From assembly GCA_034368805.1 (NCBI GenBank), contig JAXMLJ010000115.1:1-12146 (forward strand): a stretch of 12,146 nucleotides of DNA, in the 5' to 3' direction. This document shows positions 4,241 through 11,836 of the stretch, in pieces. The first letter of the stretch is position 1. Each line of letters begins with the position of its first letter. This stretch comes from UBA2272 sp034368805 (GTDB taxonomy: Bacteria > Actinomycetota > Coriobacteriia > Anaerosomatales > Anaerosomataceae). The notes under the pieces were generated by a model. The model saw only the letters and a list, made by a program, of their open reading frames with translations. It was not told the origin of the DNA and ran no database searches. The position numbers and the translations under genes were made by a program.

Positions 4241-6478
4241 ATGGATAGAGCCCCCCTCATAGCCAGGGTCGTCATCGACGTCCCCGCTCGCGCACTGACC
4301 GAGCCGTTCGATTACGCGGTCCCCGAGCCCCTTGCCGCCGAGGTGTCTGTCGGCCGCCCGGTCGCCGTCGCGTTCGGTTCCCGTCGGTGCGTCGGCTACG
4401 TCGTTGACATCGTGTCCGAGACCCCGTACGAGGGCACCCTCAAGGAGATCGACGCGGTCCTCGGGCAACCGGTCTTCGACGAACACGCGCTGGCACATGC
4501 CACGTGGATCGCCGCCGAATACCTCGCGCCTCTGTCCGAGGCCCTCAGACTCTTCCTTCCGCCCGGTGGTGCCCCGCGTGTGGTGCGTGGTCCGTCGGGC
4601 GAGTGGCGCTACGAAGGGCGGCAGACCGCTCCCGCCGCAGAACGACTCGTGATGCTTGCCGCGCCCTTCGAGCCGCGTCCCAACGCAACGGTCCAGCGCG
4701 CCGTACTCGAGGCACTCACAGCAGGGCCGGTCAGCGTCTCAGAACTCTCGGCAGAGATCTCCGGCGCGGCGGCGACCGTGCGCTCTCTGGAGAAGGCCGG
4801 AGCGGTGAGTACGCTGGACCGCAGGACGTACCGCCGTCCGCCAGGGTCGGCCGGAGAGGCCCCCCGGCATCCACACACCGACGAGCAGGCGGCGGCGGTC
4901 GCCGCGATCGCCGAGATGTCAGGGCGCGGCGGGGGAGTCGCACTCCTGGAAGGCATCACCGGGTCGGGCAAGACCGAGGTCTACCTCGCAGCCATCGAGC
5001 GGATCATCGCCGGGGGCCGGACCGCTATCGTGCTCGTTCCCGAGATATCGCTGACGCCCCAGACGGTCGGACGCTTCCGTTCGCGCCTCGGCGACGATGT
5101 CGCGGTCATTCACAGCCGACTCTCGGTGGGGGAGCGGTTCGACCAGTGGCAGCTCGCCCTCGAGGGCCGCGTCAAGGTGGTCGTGGGCGCCCGGTCGGCG
5201 CTCTTCGCACCCGTCCGGGACCTCGGGCTCGTTGTCATAGACGAGGAACACGAGCCTTCGTACAAACAAGGACAGTCGCCGCGCTACCACGCGCGCGAAG
5301 TCGCCGAGCGCCTGTGCGCGGCGCGCGGTGCCACACTCGTCCTTGGCTCTGCCACGCCGAGCCTCGAGAGCCTCGCGCGCGCCGACGCTGGATCCTACGT
5401 GAGGCTTCCGCTCACCAGGCGCGTCGGCGGCGGCACACCGCCGAGCATCGATGTTGTGGACATGACCGCCGAGTTCTCTGCCGGGCACCGCTCCATCTAC
5501 TCGCGGTCGCTGCAAGACGCCCTGGCCACGGTCGCCGAGCGGGGCGAGAAGGCGGTGCTGTTCCTCAATCGGCGCGGTTACGCGTCGTTCCTTCTGTGCC
5601 GGGAGTGCGGTTTCGTCCCCGGCTGCACGTCGTGCAGCGTCTCCCTCACGTACCACGAGGACATCGGACGGTTACAGTGTCACCACTGTGGCCTGTCTCA
5701 GCCGGTCCCGCCCACGTGCCCCCGGTGCGCAAGCGCGTACCTGCGGCGATTCGGAGCCGGTACCCAGCGCGCCGAGTCCGATCTCGCCAGCCTCATGCCC
5801 GACCTCCAGATCGTGCGCATGGACGCGGACACCACGTCGCGCAAGGGAGGGCACGAGAAGGCGCTTCTGCGCTTCGAGGCGATGTCTTCGGGTGTCCTGC
5901 TGGGAACACAGATGATCGCAAAGGGTCTTGACTATCCCGACGTCACACTCGTCGGGGTTCTCAATGCGGACACGAGCATGCACGTACCCGACTTCCGTGC
6001 GGCCGAACGTACATATCAGCTCCTCCAGCAGGTCGCCGGACGTGCCGGCCGCGGTCCAAAGGGCGGGCGCGTGATCATCCAGACATACTGGCCCGAGCAC
6101 CCGGCGGTCCGCGCAGTCGCGCTTGGGGACTCCGCCGTTCTGTACGATGCCGAGCGCAAAGACCGGCGCGCACTCGGCTTCCCGCCGTTCGGGCGCATCG
6201 TGAACATCGTCCTGAGCGGCGGCGACGCCGCGGCGGTCCAGACCGAGGCGAAGGGTGTGGCGGCTGCCGTTGCGCCGCACCTTACCGACGGCTGGGAACT
6301 CGTAGGCCCCGCCTCGGCGCCCATCGCGCGGCTCAAGGGCAACTGGAGGTGGCACATGCTGCTCAAAGCACCCCCCGATGCGGACGTTTCGGCCGTTCTT
6401 CGCGGCGCCCTCGGCGACAGACGCTCGGCCGACGGCGTGACGATGGTCATCGACGTCGACCCCGCCAGCATGCTCTGA
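4241..6478 (+). CDS. priA: Primosomal protein N' (replication restart helicase)
   Basis: A 745-residue superfamily 2 helicase that recognises stalled replication forks and reloads the replicative helicase. The N-terminal 3'-DNA-binding domain begins ARVVIDVPARALTEPFDYAVP. A winged-helix-like region lies near 150-200. The helicase core has Walker A GITGSGKT (238-245, Lys244) and DEEH (334-337). Eight cysteines bind two zinc ions: 453, 456, 462, 465, 480, 483, 493 and 496, in the pattern CRECG, CTSC, CHHC and CPRC. The motif QVAGRAGRG marks the C-terminal helicase lobe. The start is ATG 4241, which gives the family-typical N-terminus. In-frame ATGs at 4211 and 4229 lie within or next to the metK terminator. 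All catalytic and zinc residues seem intact. It heads the run priA-def-fmt-rsmB, a gene order found in many bacteria. Confidence 0.96.
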   Translation: MDRAPLIARVVIDVPARALTEPFDYAVPEPLAAEVSVGRPVAVAFGSRRCVGYVVDIVSETPYEGTLKEIDAVLGQPVFDEHALAHATWIAAEYLAPLSEALRLFLPPGGAPRVVRGPSGEWRYEGRQTAPAAERLVMLAAPFEPRPNATVQRAVLEALTAGPVSVSELSAEISGAAATVRSLEKAGAVSTLDRRTYRRPPGSAGEAPRHPHTDEQAAAVAAIAEMSGRGGGVALLEGITGSGKTEVYLAAIERIIAGGRTAIVLVPEISLTPQTVGRFRSRLGDDVAVIHSRLSVGERFDQWQLALEGRVKVVVGARSALFAPVRDLGLVVIDEEHEPSYKQGQSPRYHAREVAERLCAARGATLVLGSATPSLESLARADAGSYVRLPLTRRVGGGTPPSIDVVDMTAEFSAGHRSIYSRSLQDALATVAERGEKAVLFLNRRGYASFLLCRECGFVPGCTSCSVSLTYHEDIGRLQCHHCGLSQPVPPTCPRCASAYLRRFGAGTQRAESDLASLMPDLQIVRMDADTTSRKGGHEKALLRFEAMSSGVLLGTQMIAKGLDYPDVTLVGVLNADTSMHVPDFRAAERTYQLLQQVAGRAGRGPKGGRVIIQTYWPEHPAVRAVALGDSAVLYDAERKDRRALGFPPFGRIVNIVLSGGDAAAVQTEAKGVAAAVAPHLTDGWELVGPASAPIARLKGNWRWHMLLKAPPDADVSAVLRGALGDRRSADGVTMVIDVDPASML

Positions 6479-6486
6479 GGGCGGTG

Positions 6487-6492
6487 TAGAAT
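6487..6492 (+). promoter_or_regulatory. Possible -10 box upstream of def
   Basis: TAGAAT lies in the 71-nt gap between priA and def and would give a leader of about 50 nt. No convincing -35 box is seen at the right distance. It may be an internal promoter for def-fmt-rsmB-glpX, or chance. Confidence 0.3.
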
Positions 6493-6549
6493 AGCGGGCG
6501 GCACCGATGTTGCTTCGATGCCCGAGCCGAACGAACAGGAATGGAAGCG

Positions 6550-7035
6550 ATGGAGATCCTGCACCACCCGAGCCCCGTCTTGAAGAGCAGAGCGTCCGAG
6601 GTCGACACATCGGTCGACGCGGGTTTGCTGGATCTCGTCCGCGCCATGGCCGAGACCATGTACGACGAGAACGGGATCGGCCTCGCTGCGCCCCAGATCG
6701 GCGTCGACAAGCGTGTCATCGTCTTCGATGTCGACGAGCGTCTCGCTGCGGTGTGCAACCCGATCATCGTAGAAGCCAGCGAAGAGACGGCGGTCGATGA
6801 CGAGGGCTGCCTTTCGGTACCCGGCGTCACCGTGCCGGTCACGCGCAGCACGCGCGTTGTCTGTAAGGGACTCACCATCGAGGGGAGTGACGTGTCGATC
6901 GAGGCGAACGACCTGCTCGCCCGTGTGATCCAGCACGAGATCGATCACCTCGACGGTGTCCTGATCCTGGACCGGGCGCCCGCCGAGCTTCGCAAGGAGC
7001 TCATCAGAGCATACAACGAGGCCAACGGCCTCTGA
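6550..7035 (+). CDS. def: Peptide deformylase
   Basis: A metalloenzyme that removes the formyl group from the N-terminal methionine of new proteins at the ribosome. It has 161 residues, normal for the family. The three signature motifs are intact: GIGLAAPQ (42-49), EGCLS (85-89, metal ligand Cys87) and HEIDH (129-133, ligands His129 and His133, catalytic Glu130). I chose ATG 6550 because AGGA lies 9 nt upstream and the protein then begins MEILHHPSP, as is usual. ATG 6541 directly abuts that AGGA, which is too close for a ribosome-binding site. It is followed after 22 nt by fmt, which performs the opposite step, formylation of initiator Met-tRNA. The two genes are commonly paired. Confidence 0.96.
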   Translation: MEILHHPSPVLKSRASEVDTSVDAGLLDLVRAMAETMYDENGIGLAAPQIGVDKRVIVFDVDERLAAVCNPIIVEASEETAVDDEGCLSVPGVTVPVTRSTRVVCKGLTIEGSDVSIEANDLLARVIQHEIDHLDGVLILDRAPAELRKELIRAYNEANGL

Positions 7036-7057
7036 TCCATCCGGTGAAGGGGGAGCC

Positions 7058-7978
7058 GTGCGCGTCGTGTTCATGGGCACGCCCGAGTTTGCGGTGCCCT
7101 CTCTGGATAGGCTGGTCGACGCGCACGAGGTCGTCTGTGTCTTCACGCGCCCGGACGCACGAGCAGGCCGGGGCGGCACACTCATCCCATCGCCGGTCAA
7201 GCGCCGCGCCCGCACACTCGGCCTTGATGTCATAGCGCCGCTCACGCTCGGCGGCGAGGCGACCGAGATGCTCGCGTCGCTCGAGCCCGACGTCGTATGC
7301 GTCGCAGCCTACGGGATGCTTCTTCCGCCGCAGACGCTCGCCGTGCCCCGACTCGGTTGCATCAACGTGCACGCCTCGCTTCTGCCGCGTCACCGGGGGG
7401 CCGCGCCCATCCAGCGGGCGGTGCTCGAAGGCGACGCCGTCACCGGCGTGAGCATCATGCGGATGGAGGAAGGGCTCGACACCGGACCGTACGCGCTGCA
7501 GCGCACGCTCGATATCGAGCATCGCTACGCCGACGAGATCGAGGCCGAGCTCGCCGCCCTCGGCGCCGACGCCCTCATCGAGACCCTCGCCCTCGTCCAG
7601 TCCGGCTCGGTGGACTGGATCCCGCAGAACGCGGCGTCGGCCACCTACGCCGCCAAGATCACGAAAGACGACGTGGCATTGCTTCCGGACATCGGCACGG
7701 AAGAGGCCCTCCGGCGCGTCCGCGCGTCCAACCGGCGGGCGCCGGCACGCGCGTGCCTCGGCGACCGGGAGATCACGGTCGTGCGTGCGACGCCGGATCC
7801 CAAGCCTATCGGCCCCGGGGCGGTCTGTATTGAGGACGGCTCGCCCGTCCTCGGCTTCGCGGACGGCGCCCTCGTCCTCGAGACCGTCCGCCCCGCCGGC
7901 AAGGCGGACATGACCGGTGCAGAGTGGGCCCGGGGTGCCCGCATGTCCGAAGGCACGTGCTGGCGGTGCACGCGATGA
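7058..7978 (+). CDS. fmt: Methionyl-tRNA formyltransferase
   Basis: Transfers a formyl group from 10-formyl-tetrahydrofolate to initiator Met-tRNA. It has 306 residues, normal for the family. The N-terminal hydrolase-fold domain begins RVVFMGTPEFAVPSL. The catalytic residues Asn103, His105 and Asp141 sit in INVHASLLP (102-110) and EEGLDTG. The conserved SLLPRHRGAAPIQ spans 107-119. The C-terminal tRNA-binding domain ends with the usual VRPAGKADMTGAEWARG. The start is GTG 7058 behind the purine-rich AAGGGGGAG. Its TGA stop overlaps the ATG of rsmB (ATGA), which indicates translational coupling. It is cotranscribed with def. Confidence 0.96.
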   Translation: MRVVFMGTPEFAVPSLDRLVDAHEVVCVFTRPDARAGRGGTLIPSPVKRRARTLGLDVIAPLTLGGEATEMLASLEPDVVCVAAYGMLLPPQTLAVPRLGCINVHASLLPRHRGAAPIQRAVLEGDAVTGVSIMRMEEGLDTGPYALQRTLDIEHRYADEIEAELAALGADALIETLALVQSGSVDWIPQNAASATYAAKITKDDVALLPDIGTEEALRRVRASNRRAPARACLGDREITVVRATPDPKPIGPGAVCIEDGSPVLGFADGALVLETVRPAGKADMTGAEWARGARMSEGTCWRCTR

Positions 7979-9321
7979 GGGTGGCGCCCGCACGTCATGC
8001 AGCGCTCAAGGTACTCGGTCGCGTCCGCCGCGATGCGGCTTTCGCCGGTGCGGCCCTGGCTGCCGAGCTGTCGCGCGGGAGTCTCGATCCGCAGGATGGC
8101 GCGCTTGCCACACGCCTCGTCTACGGTGTGCTCGCTACCAGCGGCGTCCTGGACGACGCGATCGCCCGGTACGCCCGTACGGCACCGGAGCCGCGCGTCG
8201 CCGATGCTTTGCGGCTCGCCGCGTACGAGATACTCTTCGGGCGCGCTCCGGCCTACGCTGTCGTCGATCAGGCTGTCGCGTCGGTCCGGGCGATCCGCCC
8301 GCAGGCCGCCGGCATGGCCAATGCGGTGCTACGGCGGCTGGCCGACGACGCGCCGGCCTTCCCGTGGGGCGATCCGGCACAGGATCGCGACGCCCTCGCG
8401 CGTGCCTCGGCGACACCGCGATGGATCGTCGACCTCACGCTCGACGCGCTCGGTGAAGCCGCCGGGCGTGAGGCACTCGCGGCCAGCCTCGAGGCGTCGC
8501 CGTCGTACGTGCGCCTCGATCCGTTCGCCCGGCACCGCGCGGAGACTCTCGCCGATCTCGAGACGGCTGGCCCGACCCAGTCACCACCCGATCCCGACTG
8601 CTTCCGGCTTGCCGAGCCCGCACGTCTGTACTCACGCGGAACGGACGTTATCGGATGGTTCGCAATGGACGCGGCTGCCCAGATGGCGCCGGCGTTGTGC
8701 GACGCCGGACCCGGGGCGACCGTCCTGGACGTCGGTGCCGGACGCGGCAACAAGACCATTTGCCTGCAGGCGGCCGCACTCCGATCGGGCGGCCCCGCCG
8801 ATATCACGGCGATCGACGTGCACGAGCACAAGGTCCGGCAGCTTCGCGAGCGGCTTGACAGCTCCGGGGTCCCTGGCGTGACGGTGCGTGCTGCCGACGC
8901 GCTCGAGATGGGGTCCGGCCTGGCTGAGAGCATGTTCGATATCGTCCTGCTCGACGCACCCTGTACCGGCCTCGGCACCATCCGACGCTATCCTGAGAAG
9001 CGGTGGCGGTTGGAGCCCGGAGACGTCGAACGCCTGGCGGCGCTGCAAGACGCGCTCATCGCCGCGGCCGCCGAACGCGTCGGCTCCGGCGGAATGCTGG
9101 TGTATTCTACCTGTAGCCTTGCTCCCCGGGAGAACGGGGAGGTGGTCCGCCGGTTCCTTGAGGGTCCCTGTGGCGCGGAGTTCACCCTCGAGCCCGTCGC
9201 ACGACGCGTACCTGCCGAGTGGCGGATGTTCATCGACGGCGACGGCTGCTTCCAGTCCTGGCCGACCGTGGGAGGACCGGACGGGCATTACGTCGCGACA
9301 ATGAGGCGTGCCGCGATCTGA
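7975..9321 (+). CDS. rsmB: 16S rRNA (cytosine-967-C5)-methyltransferase
   Basis: SAM-dependent enzyme that methylates C967 of 16S rRNA. It has 448 residues, normal for RsmB (also called Sun). A NusB-like RNA-binding domain spans roughly 1-130 (ARHAALKVLGRVRR ... AVVDQAV ... NAVLRRL). The Rossmann methyltransferase domain follows. Motif I reads VLDVGAGRGNKT (250-261), where the family usually has a CAAPGGKT-like sequence. DAPCTGLG carries Cys330, which helps release the product, and YSTCSLAPRENGEV carries the nucleophile Cys380. The start is ATG 7975, overlapping the fmt stop by 4 bases. A longer reading from 7924 would overlap fmt by over 50 bases and adds nothing familiar. The motif I change keeps the lysine and glycines, so the enzyme is probably active. 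Confidence 0.93.
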   Translation: MRVAPARHAALKVLGRVRRDAAFAGAALAAELSRGSLDPQDGALATRLVYGVLATSGVLDDAIARYARTAPEPRVADALRLAAYEILFGRAPAYAVVDQAVASVRAIRPQAAGMANAVLRRLADDAPAFPWGDPAQDRDALARASATPRWIVDLTLDALGEAAGREALAASLEASPSYVRLDPFARHRAETLADLETAGPTQSPPDPDCFRLAEPARLYSRGTDVIGWFAMDAAAQMAPALCDAGPGATVLDVGAGRGNKTICLQAAALRSGGPADITAIDVHEHKVRQLRERLDSSGVPGVTVRAADALEMGSGLAESMFDIVLLDAPCTGLGTIRRYPEKRWRLEPGDVERLAALQDALIAAAAERVGSGGMLVYSTCSLAPRENGEVVRRFLEGPCGAEFTLEPVARRVPAEWRMFIDGDGCFQSWPTVGGPDGHYVATMRRAAI

Positions 9322-9347
9322 TCGTCTGTATCGAAAGGGGAGGGGTC

Positions 9348-10313
9348 ATGCACAGCACCCGAATCATCCAGATGCTCGAGGTTTCCGAGGCTGCAGCGCT
9401 CGCTGCCGGCCGATGGATGGGCAAGGGAGACAAGGAAGCCGCCGACACCGCGGCCGTTGAGGCGATGCGCACGGCGTTCGACAGCATCGACATCTCCGGT
9501 GAGATCGTCATCGGTGAAGGGGAGCGCGACGAGGCTCCCATGCTCTACATCGGCGAGAAGGTAGGGGCGGGCGGAGACCCCATCGACATAGCGGTCGACC
9601 CGCTGGAAGGCACGAACCTGTGCGCATACGGTCAGCCCAACGCTCTGGCGACGCTTGCGTTCGCACCCAAGGGAACCCTCCTCAACGCCCCGGACACCTA
9701 CATGTGGAAGATCGCCACCGGACCCGCCGCGGCCGACGTCATCCATATCGACGCGAGCCCGACGGAGAACGTCCGCAACGTCGCCCGCGCGCTCAAACGG
9801 CCCGTCGAGGACATCGTTGTGTGCATCCTTGAGCGCGATCGGCACGCCGACCTCATCGCCGAGGTGCGCGCCGCGGGAGCCCGAATCCGCCTGATCAGTG
9901 ACGGGGACGTGTTCGGCGCGGTCGCTACGTCGATCGAGGGCACCGGCATCCATCTGTACATGGGCGCGGGCGGCTCTCCCGAAGGTGTACTTGCCGCCGC
10001 GGCGATGCGCTGTATCGGCGGGTGTTTCATGGGCCGGTTCGCCTTCCGCAGCCCCGAGGAGCGGGTACGTGCCGAGGGCATGACGAAGTGCGATGTCGAT
10101 GGCGTGCTTGACATGGACTGCCTCGTCAACAGCGATGAGGCCGCATTCATCGCCACGGGCGTCACCGACGGCGAGATGCTGCGTGGCGTCAAGTACTTCG
10201 GTCAGGGAGCCCGTACGCACTCGATCGCGATGGATAACAAGACCGGCACGGTGCACTTCATCGAGACGGTGTTCCGCACGGGTGCCGAGAAGTTCTGGGT
10301 CCGGATGGACTAG
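9348..10313 (+). CDS. glpX: Fructose-1,6-bisphosphatase class II
   Basis: Dephosphorylates fructose 1,6-bisphosphate to fructose 6-phosphate in gluconeogenesis, using divalent metal. It has 321 residues, typical for GlpX. Metal-binding residues match the E. coli enzyme: Asp33, Glu57 (in GEGERDEAPM, 56-65), then Asp84 and Glu87 in DPLEGT (84-89). YIGEKVG and GQPNALA are also characteristic. The start is ATG 9348 behind AAAGGGGAGG, 26 nt after rsmB, so the gene is probably the last of the priA-def-fmt-rsmB run. It is convergent with the fmdB-like gene 21 nt away. No clear terminator lies between them, only the 10-nt palindrome AGACCGGTCT at 10312-10321. Class II is the usual form in actinobacteria. 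Confidence 0.96.
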   Translation: MHSTRIIQMLEVSEAAALAAGRWMGKGDKEAADTAAVEAMRTAFDSIDISGEIVIGEGERDEAPMLYIGEKVGAGGDPIDIAVDPLEGTNLCAYGQPNALATLAFAPKGTLLNAPDTYMWKIATGPAAADVIHIDASPTENVRNVARALKRPVEDIVVCILERDRHADLIAEVRAAGARIRLISDGDVFGAVATSIEGTGIHLYMGAGGSPEGVLAAAAMRCIGGCFMGRFAFRSPEERVRAEGMTKCDVDGVLDMDCLVNSDEAAFIATGVTDGEMLRGVKYFGQGARTHSIAMDNKTGTVHFIETVFRTGAEKFWVRMD

Positions 10314-10334
10314 ACCGGTCTGGAGTCGGTCTCG

Positions 10335-10610
10335 TCAGTCGGCGGCAGGGCAGGACGCGCACGACCCACCTGCGCCGGCAGACGGGCACGCATCCGCGGT
10401 CGGCTTCTCCGACGACGCGGTTTCCACCGGGGGCTTGCGATAGTCAGTGTTGTGGAAGCCGGAGCCCTTGAACACCACACCGACCGGAGTGAAGACGCGC
10501 TTGGCAGCTGAACCGCACGTCGGGCATGCAGCCTTCGTGGTGTCCCCGAATGACCGGGTCACCTCGAAGCGCGTGTCGCAACACTCACAGCGATAGTCGT
10601 ATGCGGGCAT
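10335..10610 (-). CDS. FmdB-family small zinc-ribbon protein
   Basis: A 91-residue protein of the FmdB (CxxC-CxxC) family, often labelled a regulatory protein although its role is unsettled. It begins MPAYDYRC, as nearly all members do. Cys8, Cys11, Cys29 and Cys32 form a CxxC...CPTC zinc ribbon, with Cys10 as an extra cysteine. The family-typical hydrophobic stretch VVFKGSGFHNTDYRKP follows (46-60). The tail (61-91) is low in complexity and contains three more cysteines (75, 84, 87) in a Gly/Ser/Ala-rich setting. The start ATG has GGAGGAG 2 nt upstream, a strong ribosome-binding site. It has its own promoter and is divergent from the PASTA gene, convergent with glpX. The function of the cysteine-rich tail is unknown. 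Confidence 0.85.
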   Translation of the reverse strand: MPAYDYRCECCDTRFEVTRSFGDTTKAACPTCGSAAKRVFTPVGVVFKGSGFHNTDYRKPPVETASSEKPTADACPSAGAGGSCASCPAAD

Positions 10611-10642
10611 GGCTCCTCCGTGATCTCGCTCTGCGGATACGG

Positions 10643-10671
10643 AGCATACCCGCCGCGGTCCGCGGGGACAA
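10643..10671 (-). promoter_or_regulatory. Putative promoter of the fmdB-like gene
   Basis: On the minus strand TTGTCC (10671-10666) is followed after 17 nt by TATGCT (10648-10643). The predicted start near 10636 gives a short leader of about 26 nt containing the GGAGGAG ribosome-binding site. Confidence 0.5.
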
Positions 10672-10689
10672 GCCAGAAGGCCCGATTGC

Positions 10690-10695
10690 TATACT
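10690..10695 (+). promoter_or_regulatory. Putative -10 box of the PASTA gene (leaderless promoter)
   Basis: TATACT ends exactly 7 nt before ATG 10703, so transcription would begin on the start codon. No Shine-Dalgarno sequence precedes it. A weak GGGACA lies 19 nt upstream as a possible -35 box. The layout is the same as at priA and nearly the same as at glnS. Confidence 0.5.
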
Positions 10696-10702
10696 GATGA
10701 CC

Positions 10703-11782
10703 ATGTCAGCTCCCAACCGACGACGCGCCCTCATCCCACGCTCGGCGATCATAGCCGCAGCGGTGAGCGTCGCACTCATCGCGGGCGCGATCGCCGCATC
10801 CGTGTTCTGGGCGAACTCCCGTGTCGTGGTGGTACCCGACGTCACCGGGCTGCCGCTCGACATCGCCGAGCGAGCCTTCGAGGTTTCCTCTCTGGTGGCC
10901 ACCGTGACCGGCACACGCGTATCGGTGGACGTTCCCGAAGGTGCGGTCGTCACCCAGGACCCGCCCGCCGGTGCCGAGATGCGGCGGGGGAGCGAAGTCC
11001 GTCTCGTCCTCTCGGCCGGCCCGCAGTCCTTCGCCCTGCCAGACGTGCTCGGCATCCAGGTCGAAGAGGCGCGTGCACAGTTGGTCAGCCGCGGGCTCGT
11101 CGTCAATGTCATCGGCGTGTCGGCCGAGGCAAGCGCGGGTGTCGTCATCGAGATGTTCCCCTCGCCGGGAACGAGCGTGAACACCGGCGATGTCATCCGT
11201 CTCTCGGTCCCGGGTGGCTCCGAGGGAGGCGATCTCATGTTGCCTTATGACCTCGCAGGCGTGCAGGTCGTCCTCGACCCAGCGCCTCCCGAGCCTGCAG
11301 ACGCCGGAGATCCCGCGCTCGACGTCACTCGCCGACTGAGTGCGCTGCTGCAGGCCGCGGGCGCTACGGTGACGGTCACGCGCTCGGCCACTGAGACCGC
11401 ACCTTCGACCGACGCGCGCATCGAGGCCGTCCGGGCCTCCAACGGCGACCTGCTGATCGGCATCGACGTAGGCCGAACATCGGAGGCCGGCCTCCGTGCT
11501 TTGCACCGGGCCTCGGAGGGTACATCTGCCGAATCGCTGACCGCCTCCATGGACCTTGCACGCGCGGTGACCCGCGCAGCCCAACTCCCGGGCATCTCGG
11601 TTGTCGAGCCGCAGGCCACCCCCGACCCGATTCTGTCGGCCTTCCCGCAGCTCGGAGTCCGCATCATAGTCGGCGACGTCATGGCCGAAGCGGATCGCGT
11701 CCGCATGACCGATCCGGCATGGGCGGACTCGGTTGCCCGGGCTGTGTACCGCGCCATCGGCACGACGTTCGCTTCGCGCTAA
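10703..11782 (+). CDS. Membrane-anchored PASTA protein with degenerate amidase-like domain
   Basis: A 359-residue envelope protein. A short basic N-terminus (NRRRALIPR) precedes one membrane segment (about 14-36), placing the rest outside the cytoplasm. PASTA 1 (about 41-105, VPDVTGLPLDIAE ... TQDPPAG) and PASTA 2 (about 108-171, LPDVLGIQVEEA ... FPSPGTSV) are expected to bind peptidoglycan or muropeptides. Residues 186-355 align by eye with N-acetylmuramoyl-L-alanine amidase type 3: VVLDPAPPEPAD replaces VVLDPGHGG, VTVTR matches the following strand, DLLIGID replaces DLFISIH, and IIVGDVMAEAD replaces VLVELGFLSN. Both zinc histidines and the catalytic glutamate therefore seem to be missing, so it is probably not an active amidase. 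The start is ATG 10703; ATG 10697 is in frame but upstream of the predicted transcript start. Next to it lies a secreted coiled-coil wall protein gene. Confidence 0.82.
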   Translation: MSAPNRRRALIPRSAIIAAAVSVALIAGAIAASVFWANSRVVVVPDVTGLPLDIAERAFEVSSLVATVTGTRVSVDVPEGAVVTQDPPAGAEMRRGSEVRLVLSAGPQSFALPDVLGIQVEEARAQLVSRGLVVNVIGVSAEASAGVVIEMFPSPGTSVNTGDVIRLSVPGGSEGGDLMLPYDLAGVQVVLDPAPPEPADAGDPALDVTRRLSALLQAAGATVTVTRSATETAPSTDARIEAVRASNGDLLIGIDVGRTSEAGLRALHRASEGTSAESLTASMDLARAVTRAAQLPGISVVEPQATPDPILSAFPQLGVRIIVGDVMAEADRVRMTDPAWADSVARAVYRAIGTTFASR

Positions 11783-11794
11783 GGGCCGTTCGTG

Positions 11795-11800
11795 TACACT
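11795..11800 (+). promoter_or_regulatory. Putative -10 box of the coiled-coil secreted protein gene
   Basis: TACACT lies 36 nt before the chosen GTG and would give a leader of about 30 nt with a GGAG ribosome-binding site. The -35 region is weak (TTCGCG at 11773). The gene starts 54 nt after the PASTA gene, so it could also be read from upstream. Confidence 0.35.
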
Positions 11801-11836
11801 ATCGCGGTACCGCTTGATGAAATGGACGGAGACACC

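Noticed and set aside
3085..4275. A 396-codon open frame antisense to metK and the start of priA
   Set aside because: It mirrors metK codon by codon in a high-GC region, its translation is rich in Arg, Asp and Val without any recognisable motif, and metK is certain.
6016..7245. A 409-codon open frame antisense to priA, def and fmt
   Set aside because: It runs across three certain genes and two gene boundaries, with no familiar domain. It is a shadow of third-position GC bias.
9288..10256. A 322-codon open frame antisense to glpX
   Set aside because: It is fully opposite a conserved gene and has no recognisable motif and no supporting ribosome-binding site.
10312..10334. Palindrome AGACCGGTCT between glpX and the fmdB-like gene as a shared terminator
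   Set aside because: It has no loop to allow a stable hairpin and no T run on either strand, so I do not call a terminator there.
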